Positions 43,655 to 53,700 of a stretch of 64,000 nucleotides of DNA are shown in pieces. The DNA is taken from the NCBI GenBank assembly GCA_019828595.1, contig JAHQRK010000012.1:1488001-1552000 (forward strand). The letters run 5' to 3'. Both the position numbers and the translations under genes were made by a program. The notes beneath the pieces were generated by a model. The model worked only from the letters and a program-made list of their open reading frames with translations. It searched no databases and was not told the DNA's origin. The stretch is from Aphanomyces cochlioides. Its lineage: Eukaryota > Oomycota > Saprolegniomycetes > Saprolegniales > Verrucalvaceae. Position 1 is the stretch's first letter. Every line of letters begins with the position of its first letter.

Positions 43655-45373
43655 TCATGGACGTTCGGGCGCTTCGTCTTGCGGATTGTGGTCGCCGGGA
43701 GGTGCCAAGTGACCGAGTTGGTTCACGCCACGGAGGAGGAGTGCATTGTCTTCGTCGACGTCGATCTGCGTCACGCTGCAGTGGCCGATCACGATGCTTT
43801 GGTTCATTTCGAAGCGGGAGCTGACAAACCCGACGCCGTACGCCGCTTGATGGACGCAGTAGCGAATAAAGCTCGACGAGCAAATGACGACCGTGATGGG
43901 CGTCGTTGAGGCGTCGCTCGAGCAGATCGCTTGCAGTGCGAGGGACATCTTGGCCGACCGGCAAAGAAATTTACGCGCGGGGGACAAACCATGTGGAACG
44001 CTTTCTCGAAGGAGCGCGAATTCATGCCGCGCGACGCGGTTCTTCTTGGACTGCGTCTCGTATGGATTGAAGGTTTCGTACACGCCAGCAGACTTGTCGA
44101 TTTCCTTGGCGATCAAATCCATCGTTTGGATCGTCCGCGTGTCCGTCGAGTAGACGAGTTGGACGTCTCTGTAGGTCAAACCAGCTTCTTCAATGAGTTC
44201 CTGGAGGTAGACGCCCGTGCGACGCGCATTCTCTTCGCCTTCAGGTGTCAAAGTCTTCTCAGCGTCGGCGGTCTTGAAGTGCACATTGTTGTAGTCGCCA
44301 TGACGAATAAATAAGATGCGGCGCGACACGGCAGACAATGCATGCGACGGCGAGAGACCATAGATGTGGTTGCGAGGCTTGGGGTTCTGCAGCTTCACGG
44401 GAAGCGTGACGTTGGGGAGGCCAGAGACGGGCTTGCCGAGGCCGAGTTTGTTTCCCAGTGACGACCAAAATGAATTCGACGAGGATGAGGACGATGACGA
44501 TGATGAGGGTGGCGGGATCGCGCCTTGTTTGCTGCGAAGTCGACGGAGAGCTTTGGTGTACTCGTCGGGGTCGGAGTAGAGCGGCGTGGCAGCTGCGACT
44601 TGGATTGCCCAAAACCAAAGATAGAGCGTCGTTGGGTTGGCGAACTGAAGGAAGAGCTCGTCGACGTCGCGCAGACCAGCAACTTCGTACAGCTTGAGCT
44701 GCGTGTCGTCGAGAATCTGAACGCGACACTTGTGAATTGGACACGCAAACACTTGATGGGCGTCATCTTCGTACGAGAAAACTAGGATTCCGGAAGCAAG
44801 ACCGGCAATGTACGTCTTCCATGAGACGCCCATGCAAGTCACGTGGTGGATCTGCACGGGTCCGGTCAAGAAGAACGATTTGGGTTCACTTCGCGAGTGC
44901 ATTTGCATTTGAAAGCATCCAAAGTCGACAGCACTGTATGGGAGCGCTCGACTCCACGCTGGGGCGAGGAGCTGCTCCTCTTCTTCATATCCAATATCAC
45001 GTCGTGTGCCAAACAGCGAGTACGGCAGTGGTGTTTCGGGGAACTTGTACTGGAGATCTTCGACCCACTCGACTGAATCGACCGGTTCGGCAAACGACAC
45101 GTTCTTCTTTGTCGTCTTTTGCTTCAACGCAGTCGCCATGTTGTTCTTGAGCAGTTCTCGGTGGTTAAACGTCATGAGGTCATACATATCATTGTCCGCG
45201 GACGAGTCGATAAACGATGACGGTCGGCCTGGATCATCAAATGCCGATGGACTTTTCGCGTGGGTCACTTTGAGGAGCATGTCAAAGATCGTGTCATGCG
45301 TCGCAGAGTTAAGCGACGCTCGAAGAGTCTCCCCTTCCTTGGCAAAGCTGTCCGCGCGGGAGCTTCGGCCCAT
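43655..45373 (-). CDS. PH-like domain fused to PGAM5-type histidine phosphatase
   Basis: Single exon, 572 aa from ATG 45373 (MGRSSRADSFAKEG). The N-terminal 170 residues are Ser-rich and disordered-looking. Residues ~175-295 fold like a pleckstrin-homology domain (GPVQIHHVTCMGVSWKTYI, ILVFSYEDDAHQVFACPI, ending LWFWAIQVAA). A Ser run (about residues 310-325) links to a histidine-phosphatase domain: ILFIRHGDYNNVHF (RHG catalytic His), LTPEGEENARRTGVYLQEL, VYSTDTRTIQTMDLI. At the position of the second catalytic His in PGAM5 (ICHANVIRY) this protein has ICSSSFIRY, so that His appears to be Ser. Substrate binding may persist without normal catalysis. Family function: phosphatase or scaffold at mitochondria (PGAM5); localisation unknown here. 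Confidence 0.82.
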   Translation of the reverse strand: MGRSSRADSFAKEGETLRASLNSATHDTIFDMLLKVTHAKSPSAFDDPGRPSSFIDSSADNDMYDLMTFNHRELLKNNMATALKQKTTKKNVSFAEPVDSVEWVEDLQYKFPETPLPYSLFGTRRDIGYEEEEQLLAPAWSRALPYSAVDFGCFQMQMHSRSEPKSFFLTGPVQIHHVTCMGVSWKTYIAGLASGILVFSYEDDAHQVFACPIHKCRVQILDDTQLKLYEVAGLRDVDELFLQFANPTTLYLWFWAIQVAAATPLYSDPDEYTKALRRLRSKQGAIPPPSSSSSSSSSSNSFWSSLGNKLGLGKPVSGLPNVTLPVKLQNPKPRNHIYGLSPSHALSAVSRRILFIRHGDYNNVHFKTADAEKTLTPEGEENARRTGVYLQELIEEAGLTYRDVQLVYSTDTRTIQTMDLIAKEIDKSAGVYETFNPYETQSKKNRVARHEFALLRESVPHGLSPARKFLCRSAKMSLALQAICSSDASTTPITVVICSSSFIRYCVHQAAYGVGFVSSRFEMNQSIVIGHCSVTQIDVDEDNALLLRGVNQLGHLAPPGDHNPQDEAPERP

Positions 45374-45635
45374 TTTCCCTTCTCTCGACCGATCGCTCGC
45401 TCGCTCGCAATGAGCTCCATGTGACCAACAACCCAGCCGCACGGCGGGGTGAGGTTATCCACGACCTAGTCAACTATAATCTGCTTTTTAAATTTCATAC
45501 AAACAGCAAGATTAATCACCTTGATTTTCAAATTAAATGATGGTCGTAAACCCTATATCACCCAAGTCAAGCGCAATTTTATCTTGGATTTTGTATAATA
45601 AAAACACTAGCCTGTGCGTTTTTCCTTAACCCAGA

Positions 45636-45668
45636 CATCCGGATAATCCCGTCTGTATCCGGATAATA
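45636..45668. repeat. Paired ATCCGGATAA motifs
   Basis: CATCCGGATAAT and GTATCCGGATAATAAC lie 20 bp apart just upstream of the coiled-coil gene's 3' end. They are copies of the dispersed CCGGAT motif noted elsewhere. Confidence 0.5.
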
Positions 45669-45681
45669 ACAGATCAGCCAA

Positions 45682-47147
45682 TCAAAACATAGAATGAGTC
45701 AGTCGACAACTGTGTCGACCTCGAGCTTGAAACGGTGAGGTGGAATGGAGACGGACGGACGACCGCGGCTGCTCTGACCGACTGGATAAGAGCTCGTCGA
45801 GGCGAGAGGTGGCTGGCTGGTTCGGGATCACTTCGGCTTGACGTGGAGACGGATGGCGACTGAGTTTTCGCACAGCGCTTTTTTTCACGGCCGGCAACAT
45901 GGCCTGTGGAGGTCGTTCGACGAATGGCTTGGACTTTGAAGAGTGCTTGGAGGTGAAATAAGGGCCACATGATGAAGACACAAGTGGAGATGACGGTTCT
46001 TGACTTCGTTGACGTGCTGAAAGAACTTGATTGTTGGAGATGGAAGAGTTGTTGTCGAATTTCGACGAGCGGACCGACATTCCGATACCACCACGGGAAA
46101 AAAGACGCTGCTTGATCGAAATGACAGCAGCCAAGACACCACATGCTCGCACTTGATCCCAAGCACTGCTCTCACAGTCAAAGTCGTCATTGTCGAGGAG
46201 TTTTCGGATCATGTCCAGCTCTGCTAGAATCATTTCGTTGTCGATTGTCGCGTCGGATTTCGGCTTTGGTGGCCGCGGTGCTGCTGGAGGTGGAGGTGGA
46301 CGTAGATCGACTTGCACGCTTGCAGACATCATTGCTGGCTTCGCGATTACCACTTCAATGGCTGACTTTGGACGCGGCGTCGGCGGTTTGACCTCACGCC
46401 GACTGTCGTCTTCAATTTGCTGTTCAAGCCATTCCAGGCGTCGTTCTCGCTGGTAGAGCGTGTCTCCAGTCTGATGCAGCTGACCTAGACATGCAAATTA
46501 CCATGGCTGCTCAGTGAAGATGGATCTTACATTGGAGATCGTCGACTCGTTGCTCGAGGTCTTCGACTTTGGCAGCAGTGGCAAAGACAATGCTCTCCCG
46601 CTCACTTTCCCAAGCCAATCTGCATTCATTGAGCTCAGCTCGCGTGAGTGGCGTCGATATTCTCGCTTCTGCCACGGCAATTTTGGCCTCAAAATCAACG
46701 ACAAGCTGTGTGTATTTTTGCTCTTGCTGGAGTGCTTCATTCTCCAAGTGGTCGATTGTATTCAAATGCCGACGTTCTGCCTTATGCGCTTCTTCAAGCT
46801 TGCTTTTCCACCTTGCAAACGTAGCGTTGTCAATATGCAGCGAGCGATGCGACTACAATCGCCGGCTATTAGAGCGACAGCGGCAGGCAATATACCGTGA
46901 AGGCTCGAAACAGCGCTTTGAGTTTGTGTAGAGTTGTGAAAAGATCCTCGTGCAAATTGAGTCACTGTATGCTGCCTTCCATCCGTCTTACCTGTAGACT
47001 GCTGTTGAAAGTTTCAAATGACGCTTTGGGCTGCGTGAATGCCATTTGTATCCTTGCTTCATGGCCTTCCAACGCAGCGAGGAGCTCTGTAATATCCATG
47101 GCTTGAAAGACTGGATGACGGAGCTCTGGTTCAAACACCGCAGCCAT
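45682..47147 (-). CDS. Coiled-coil protein with proline-rich segment
   Basis: Four exons, complement(join(45682..46484, 46531..46852, 46896..46946, 46992..47147)), 443 aa; introns 43-46 nt, all phases consistent. N-terminal helical part (MAAVFEPELRHPVFQAMDIT) leads into a long coiled coil (WKSKLEEAHKAERRHLNTID, HLENEALQQEQKYTQLVVD, through VEDLEQRVDDLQ and LYQRERRLEWLEQQIEDD). Then a proline-rich stretch (DLRPPPPPAAPRPPKPKS), a helical segment (ILAELDMIRKLLDNDDFDC), and a Ser-rich basic tail. No catalytic domain. Likely a structural or scaffold protein. It starts 69 bp downstream of the stop of the small secreted-protein gene, same strand. Confidence 0.68.
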
Positions 47148-47215
47148 CGTCAGCGCCTCAGAACTGACGACAGCTCGTGCGCCAGAAATAGCCCATCCTT
47201 CCTTAGCTAGCTGGT

Positions 47216-47759
47216 CTATAGATAGCGCAGCGCAACCCACCAAAAGAATTTCTTCCTCTCCACGTCCATGACTCGGATCAGCCGTTTCTTTCCGACTTCA
47301 ATGTTCGGCAATGGTTTGTCCCATTGTCCCACTGGTTCGATCTTCGAACTTCGAATCTTTGCCACCACGATGACGGCGACTGACTGTGCACTTTGGTCAC
47401 GACACACTCTCGTGTCTTTGCGGACAAGCAGAAAGATCAGCATGTTTGTATAGGCTTGTCCTGGTTGTGGTCTTTTTTGCACCGGTGTCGCCCATTCCGC
47501 ATCACACGGTTTTATGGGCGTCGCCCTGGACGATCCACGGATTTTGTGGATATCTCGAGACATGACACGGCAAGCAGGAGCGGACAACCTGAGCGGGCCA
47601 TGTGGTTATCCAAGAGGCGTGCCCCATGGAGCTTGTCGACAACCACTCATCGATGACATGCTGCGGTCGATCGAGAGAATTCCTGCGGCTCCTGGCGGCT
47701 GTGACAGTTCGTAGCATGACGAAGGAGAGGATGCAAAGACATGTGGCCTCCACTACCAT
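47216..47759 (-). CDS. Small secreted protein, unknown family
   Basis: Two exons, complement(join(47216..47588, 47644..47759)), 162 aa, intron 55 nt. N-terminal signal peptide MVVEATCLCILSFVMLRTVTA, then a mature protein with a short basic start (ARSRRNSLDRPQ), two Trp-flanked segments (CDAEWATPVQKRP, GQWDKPLPNIE), Cys residues and a beta-rich middle (YTNMLIFLLVRKDTRVC, SVAVIVVAKIRSSKIE) and a C-terminus MDVERKKFFWWVALRYL. I do not recognise it. The splice was chosen because it joins signal peptide and mature part in frame with a good acceptor. Confidence 0.6.
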
Positions 47760-48177
47760 TGGGCATTTTCCGAACTGAGATCTCAACACGGTGCATCTCT
47801 CAGATTCACAAGGGATATTCCCTCGACTATGCTATCGAAAGACGTAATTCGAAGTTTCAAAATATGGGAACAATCCCTATGCGAGCACGGTACATGCTCT
47901 TTTCTCCCGATCGCCCAGGCACCTGGCCGTCTCAAAGGGATACACAACCGCTTTGTACACATTTGTCAAGCCCCCAAGCGTCGGCTGTATCGAACGAGCG
48001 AATCCAACTGCGTTCTGTCGACGTCATGAATGCGCTGTATATGTTTGGCCCACTTTGTCCCAAGATTCCCTACCAAGAATCATATCCGGATGATTATCCG
48101 GATGGAAAGATTTGGTTTCCAATGTTTGTGTCATTTTGTAGTTGACTTCCTTCTTCCCCCATCTCTCCTTCGACAGC
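47760..48177. promoter_or_regulatory. Divergent spacer with CCGGAT motif cluster
   Basis: 418 bp between the minus-strand secreted-protein gene and pyruvate kinase. It holds a motif cluster, ATATCCGGATGATTATCCGGAT at 48082-48103, about 75 bp before the kinase start, followed by a pyrimidine tract (CTTCCTTCTTCCCCC) typical of oomycete start regions. The cluster and following GGAA(A)GATTT match 4849-4863, so it may be a transposon remnant serving as, or interrupting, the promoter. Confidence 0.4.
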
Positions 48178-49698
48178 ATGACCGGCGCTATTGGACTTCG
48201 CGGTGAACGTATGGAGCTGAGCCATATTATGGGCAGCACGGACGGTATTACGCGCCGCACCAAGATTGTCTGCACGATTGGACCTTCGTGCTGGTCCGTG
48301 GAAAAGCTCACGGAATTGATCGACGCGGGCATGAACGTCGCGCGTCTCAACTTTTCGCACGGTGACCACAAAGGACACGGGGAAACACTCACCCGCTTGC
48401 GACAAGCGATTGCGTCCCGCCCTCATAAGCAAGTGGCTGTCATGCTCGACACGAAGGGCCCTGAAATCCGCACGGGTTTCCTCAACACGCCAGACAAGAA
48501 GGCGAATATTCAAAAAGACAACATCATTGAACTCACGACCGACTATGACTTCTTGGGGGATGAAACTAAATTGGCCTGCTCGTATGAAGATCTCCCAACG
48601 TCGGTCAAAGTGGGAAGCCCCATCTTGGTTGCCGATGGCTCGCTTGTGCTTGAAGTGACGGAAATCCGTGAAACTTCCGTCTTGGCGCGCGCCTTGAACT
48701 CGGCTGTCATTGGTGAACGCAAGAACATGAACTTGCCTGGTGCTAAAGTGACGTTGCCCACCATGACGGAACGAGACGAAGATGATATTGTCAACTTTGG
48801 TTTGGTCCAAGGCGTCGATTTCATTGCCGCATCGTTTGTCCGCACGGGCCAAGATATTGAAAACATCCGTGCCGTGTTGGGCCCTCGCGGTCGCGCCATT
48901 AAGATTATCGCCAAGATTGAAAGCCAAGAAGGTCTTGAAAATTACGACGAAATCCTTGCCAAGACTGATGGTATCATGGTTGCTCGTGGTGACTTGGGCA
49001 TGGAAATTCCCCCTGAGAAGGTCTTTTTGGCCCAAAAGATGATGATCCGCAAGGCCAACATTGCCGGCAAGCCCGTCGTCACTGCCACCCAAATGCTTGA
49101 ATCGATGATCAAGAATCCTCGTCCTACCCGCGCTGAATGCACGGATGTCGCCAACGCTGTCTTGGACGGCTCGGACTGTGTCATGTTGAGTGGTGAAACT
49201 GCTAACGGCGACTATCCTGTCCAAGCTGTGGAAATGATGTCCAAGATATGCATCCAAGCCGAAGGTGCCATCCACTACGATGAACTCTACCAAGCGCTCC
49301 GCAACTCTGTGCTTGAAACTGTTGGCTCCATGAGCACTCAAGAAGCCATTGCCTCGTCGGCCGTCAAGACCGCCATCGATATGGGCGCCAAGATGATTGT
49401 CGTGCTCACGGAAACTGGCACAACCGCTCGTTTGATTGCCAAATACCGCCCAGCTCAACCCATCCTTGTGCTTACCGCACTAGGCGAAACCGCTCGTCAG
49501 TCGGAAGGCTTCTTGAAAGGCACATACGCCCGTGTGATGGGCAGTATGATCGGTACAGACTCGATTCTGTACCGAGCGGCCGACATTGGTAAGCAACTCG
49601 GCTGGATCAAGCGCGGTGACGCTGTCGTGGCGATCCACGGCATGCAAGAAGCTCGCGCTGGATCGACCAACATGCTCAAGGTGCTCGTCGTCGATTAA
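48178..49698 (+). CDS. Pyruvate kinase
   Basis: Single exon, 506 aa, ATG at 48178 chosen because it starts the conserved protein and follows a pyrimidine-rich leader; in-frame codons further upstream lack an ATG. It catalyses the last step of glycolysis, phosphoenolpyruvate plus ADP to pyruvate plus ATP, in the cytosol. Motifs: TKIVCTIGPSCWSVEKL, GMNVARLNFSHGD, MLDTKGPEIRTGF (the Glu after Pro suggests the potassium-dependent class), IIAKIESQEGLENYDEI with the catalytic Lys, DGIMVARGDLGMEIPPEKV, TATQMLESMI, SGETANGDYPVQAV, and a full C-terminal domain ending SGSTNMLKVLVVD-like. No truncation. Codon use is strongly biased as in a highly expressed gene. Confidence 0.97.
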   Translation: MTGAIGLRGERMELSHIMGSTDGITRRTKIVCTIGPSCWSVEKLTELIDAGMNVARLNFSHGDHKGHGETLTRLRQAIASRPHKQVAVMLDTKGPEIRTGFLNTPDKKANIQKDNIIELTTDYDFLGDETKLACSYEDLPTSVKVGSPILVADGSLVLEVTEIRETSVLARALNSAVIGERKNMNLPGAKVTLPTMTERDEDDIVNFGLVQGVDFIAASFVRTGQDIENIRAVLGPRGRAIKIIAKIESQEGLENYDEILAKTDGIMVARGDLGMEIPPEKVFLAQKMMIRKANIAGKPVVTATQMLESMIKNPRPTRAECTDVANAVLDGSDCVMLSGETANGDYPVQAVEMMSKICIQAEGAIHYDELYQALRNSVLETVGSMSTQEAIASSAVKTAIDMGAKMIVVLTETGTTARLIAKYRPAQPILVLTALGETARQSEGFLKGTYARVMGSMIGTDSILYRAADIGKQLGWIKRGDAVVAIHGMQEARAGSTNMLKVLVVD

Positions 49699-49813
49699 TC
49701 GAGAGGTGTCGTTATATTAAGTCTGTTCATAATGCACAACCCGCATGCTTTTTTACTTGGATCGCCGCAACGTCCGATCAAATGTCGTCGATGCATTAAA
49801 ATTGCTGCAGTGT

Positions 49814-51258
49814 CTACCATGCAATGAGATCCATGCTGTCCAGAGTCATGTGCGTACTGCTGCCAGAGTAAATCGAGCTCATGGGACCTTGCCATGATGG
49901 CATCTTTATCTGGCGATGTCGCAGGTGGCTTTGGCTACATAAATCCAGGATGATTCCATGTGGTTTGGCGAGAAATGTCAACCTTGGTCGAGCTAGATGT
50001 GCTAGTTGATGGCTTGGCATTAGTCCGAGATACTGCAGCCGCAGCGGCAACGATGCGATCTTCAATGCTCATGTCTGCGAATTTTGGATCCTCTAGCAGC
50101 GTCTTCATCCGATCCTGCGCTCATTTTCAAGCACGACGTCGAGGGAAACGAAGTACTTTGCCAATCGTGGAGACAACGAGACGAAGCGCACGGCGTTCAG
50201 CTCGGACTGCGTCAGCTACAGCAGCTTCTAGTTGTTGAATTCGCTTTTTGTCGGCGTCGCTGGAACTGAGTGTCGTCATCTATTCATCTTGTGATTCCTG
50301 AATAGAGCAAGCAGCTCAACCTGTTTGAGCCGCGCATTATCGGCTTCTAAATGGCGAACCTTCTCTTCAAGATAGCGAACTGGACGAAGAATGCTATTAG
50401 ATTTCGTTCATGGAACATGACAGCGTACTGTGTTCTGCTTGCGCTGCTATCGTTTTGTCGTGCTGCGTTGAACATGAATGAGAAACATGTAGATGGGCAT
50501 AGAACTCACGTCTGCATCGCTGTCTGTTGTTTGCTTGCGAGGGCTGGACTTCTACAGTCGTAAGTAAGCACAAAGCCATTGAGAAGCGTCAAACCTGTGA
50601 GTTTGAGTGATTTAGCTTGGCTTCTAGGTCCTTGAAGAGCTTGGGTGGGTTCTCCGTTACCCGACGAGCTGCTTCTTTCGATGCCGCTGCAACTGTTTCA
50701 AAGCTAACTTGAGCCGATGGTCGCTTGGGTGACGAGGGATCTGGGATTGTAATGGATTTGCGCCGAGAGGCTCGCGGGGGACTTGATTGTGAAGCGGGAG
50801 ACGAGGCCCCGCCATCTGTCTCACCCATGGTTGAAATTCCATGGTCCTTGGACAAATATCCCGACAAGTCGACTGGTTTGACGACTGCTTGACCTGTTGG
50901 TGTTGACACAGCACTGCCGTTCCGTCCGTCAGCGCGCTCTGCATTAGCTGGCGGGGGCTCCACGGGAGGTGGCGGCCGTGCTGTACGCATGAGCTTTCCT
51001 AAGTTCATGCTATTTTGGACTTTGTCTTGAAACCGCGCGAGCAAGAATAGATTTCTTCGTACTGATCGATGCTCCCTCAATCACAATGACAAACAGAACG
51101 ACTCATACATAACAGAAAATGCTCAGAGTCGATTTGTTCCTCATGGAACCGAGGATTCTCCAAATGCGGTGATTCTTCCCACGTGGCTTCAAACGACGGC
51201 GGTGGCCTTCTGACACCGGACACGCTCGCCCAAGAGACTGTATGTTATCAAAGCATTA
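49814..51258 (-). CDS. Multi-exon coiled-coil/disordered protein, unknown
   Basis: Minus-strand gene of at least six short exons. Recognisable pieces: a Pro/Ser-rich N-terminus (GVRRPPPSFEATWEESPHLE; ARPPPPVEPPPANAERADG), RRKSITIPDPSSPKRPSAQ, a coiled coil around LFKDLEAKLNH, VRYLEEKVRHLEADNARLKQ and KKRIQQLEAAVADAVRAERR, then MKTLLEDPKFADMSIEDRIVA and a short C-terminus ending about 49814 (MTLDSMDLIAW). Introns such as 50552-50594 (43 nt) are clear, others ambiguous: the last one may end at TGTAG or at GCCAG, giving different tails, and the 5' end is unresolved. No known domain. It diverges from UFL1 and converges on pyruvate kinase. Confidence 0.5.
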
Positions 51259-51429
51259 GTAGATAAGGTTCTGCGGGCGATTTTTCTTGAATTTGAGGCG
51301 TTCTTCGTGTGTTTCTTGACGCGGAAGGACCGCCGCTATAGTCTTGAACGCAAATTTGAAAATGATACGTTCGGATAACATGATTTGGCTCATTATCCGA
51401 AATTCCTTGGAGAGTGCGCTCAAATCATC

Positions 51430-53699
51430 ATGGACGAGATCCGCGCGCTCCAGCGAGAGCTAGCGATGGTACAAGAGGCAAAGGGATCGATACGCCTGTC
51501 AGATAGGAACGTGATTGATCTGCTTGTCAAGATGCAGGCGTTGAACAAAGTCGAATTGATCTTTACGACGAATGCTAAGACTGTTTTGACTCCGGCGCAG
51601 TTAATCAAAGAAATCCACGATGAACTCGTAGCTCACATGGGCCGCGTCTCGCTCCAGGATATTTACACAAGCGTCAACGTGGACATGAGCTACGTCGAGC
51701 AATACGCCAAGCAAGTCGTCGAAGAAAGTGCAGCTGCTGCAGATGCAAATGATCGTGTTCTTCTAGTTGATGACGAGTTGATTGCAGAATGGTATTTGAA
51801 CAGTATCATGGAAGATGTGAATGAAATCCTACAGGAACATGGCCAGGTATACTGCTGTCGTCCCCGTTGTCTTACCCTGCCCATTTAGATATCCTTGGGC
51901 GAACTGGCACAGCAGTACGGCATTGCCGTCGATTTCATGACCAACGTGGTGGACAAACGGCTGCAGACAATCCTCAAAGCTCAGTTGAAAGGAAACGTCC
52001 TGTACACGGAAGCGTTGGTTGCGCGACAACGGGCGCAAATCCGTGGTACTTTGTCAGCGATCACGCGACCGACCTATCTTGCTGAGGTATTCACCCGTGT
52101 TTGCCGTGATGGACTGGTGTCGTCGTCTAGGTTGTGGCTCTGACTGGCTTGGAAGAGCGACTCGTCTACGACACTGTTGTTGAACTCATTTCGACGCAGC
52201 AGCTCTGCGGCACTTTGCGAGGACGAGAGTATGTGCCGACGATCTTCCTCGATGTTCAGCGTGAATCTATGTATTCGTTCTTCCAGACAAACGGCTACGC
52301 GACGCATGCACTGGCAGCTCAGATTCAAATCACAGGGCGGCCGTCTGAGTTCATCAAGAAGCGTTTTCAAGATTGCATTGCATTAGAAGATGTTGTTGTC
52401 AGTGCGACGCTTCTTCTGCAGTTGGAAGGCGCGATCGATGGGCTCAAGCACGATGCAACTTGGCTCGACGCACGCTCTGTGCTTCCGTCTGCAATTGACG
52501 ACAAGAATGCATCGCAATTGCTCTCGTTGGCGATTCAGCAGACGTCCACAACAGTTCCAGGCACCTCTGTTGTCCAGCTGGGTGGCGTTTTTGTCGTCAG
52601 CTCAGCGTTTCTCAGCCGTTGCCTCGATAAATTCCAGGAGCACGCAGCAGAATCAGCGTCAGAAGCAGCTCTGTCGTTGATGCACGCCAAAGCCGCGACA
52701 GCCGCTGATCCAAACAAGAGCGCCAAGAAAAAGGCAAAGTCTAAGACATCCAAGTCAACCGATGGCATTTGTCCTTCCAAAGACGAACAGAGTCAACTCA
52801 TCATGACGTGGTTTGACCATTGCGAAGACCAAGATGATTTCGTCGCGAATTTGGTTCAGTCAATGGCGGTGAAAGTGCAAGCTGTGTACGACGCCGCCCT
52901 TGCAAAGGCTCTCGCCAGCATTCATCGAGGCGACTCGTTTTCCCGCCGCGAGAAATTTGAAGACCTCTTTGACGAACTCCATTGCCACCTCCTTGTCTTT
53001 CAAAAGGGACTGGCCAAACTCTCCACTCTCGCGAAGGATCAACCTGACGCTGTGCGCTCGATTGAGCAGTCACTCCTATCATCCCTGGCTGTCGAAATGT
53101 CCAGTCTCGTTCTCATGTTTGTCAACGTAAGTCTGGAACTCGACCTCGATGGCTTTCCGAAACTCTTCGAGTCGACCAACGCCAATGCATCAAATTTTAC
53201 GCGTCTGCTGACACAACATCGGACTACCCTGGAGAAAAAAGTGCCCTACGCTGCAACCTTGATCAAGTTGTGGACCCTCGCCCAGGCGCAATCGACTTTG
53301 AGTGAGTTCATGACCTTCATCCCAACCATCGCTGAGGCGCTGAGTATGCCACAGCGTAAATTTGATCGCAAAAAGGAAAAAGCCCTCGTTTCTGCACATA
53401 AGCAGCAACTTATGCTCCAACTAGAATGCGAAGACGATCTCAACCACGTACTTAGCATCACTTTTGCCTTGCTATTCCAGACCACAACAGCGTTGGCCAT
53501 ACGACTGCCACAAGACGCATCGATCCAAGCAGTGTACCCAGCTCTGCGAGCTGCAATTTCATTGCCACCACAAGCTGCAGAATTCGTCGATGAACTGCTC
53601 GATGCGGCCACAGAAAAACCGTTGCAAAAGCGACCCGAACTCGTGGTGCGAGCTGTCACCCTGGTGTCCTTGAAAGATTTTACAGAATTTACCGTCTAA
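51430..53699 (+). CDS. UFL1: E3 UFM1-protein ligase 1 (UFL1)
   Basis: Three exons, join(51430..51846, 51889..52086, 52131..53699), 727 aa; introns 42 and 44 nt. UFL1 is the E3 that attaches UFM1 to targets (in animals, ribosome subunit RPL26 at the ER). Start ATG 51430 (MDEIRALQRELAMVQ) matches the family start. Conserved blocks: SDRNVIDLLVKMQALNKVEL; LTPAQLIKEIHDELVAHMGR; VNVDMSYVEQY; LYTEALVARQRAQIRGTLSA; REYVPTIFLDVQRESMYSFF; RPSEFIKKRF. A charged Lys/Ser linker (KKKAKSKTSKS) precedes the C-terminal helical domain, as in animal UFL1 (about 794 aa). Indicates an intact UFMylation pathway, retained in oomycetes and lost in many fungi. Its stop is one base from the stop of the convergent NPHP4 gene. 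Confidence 0.9.
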
Positions 53700-53700
53700 T

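Noticed and set aside
45682..47759. One single gene covering the coiled-coil and secreted proteins
   Set aside because: The secreted-protein frame ends at its own stop (47216) and the coiled-coil gene starts at an ATG at 47147; no splice would join them in frame that I could find.
48094..49458. 454-codon open frame antisense to pyruvate kinase
   Set aside because: It is the shadow of a highly codon-biased gene (antisense frame of GC-rich third positions), has no start context or domain, and the composition is typical of such shadows.
51385..51430. Upstream UTG/TTG-type start for UFL1
   Set aside because: The non-ATG extension lacks family similarity; the ATG at 51430 matches the usual N-terminus.
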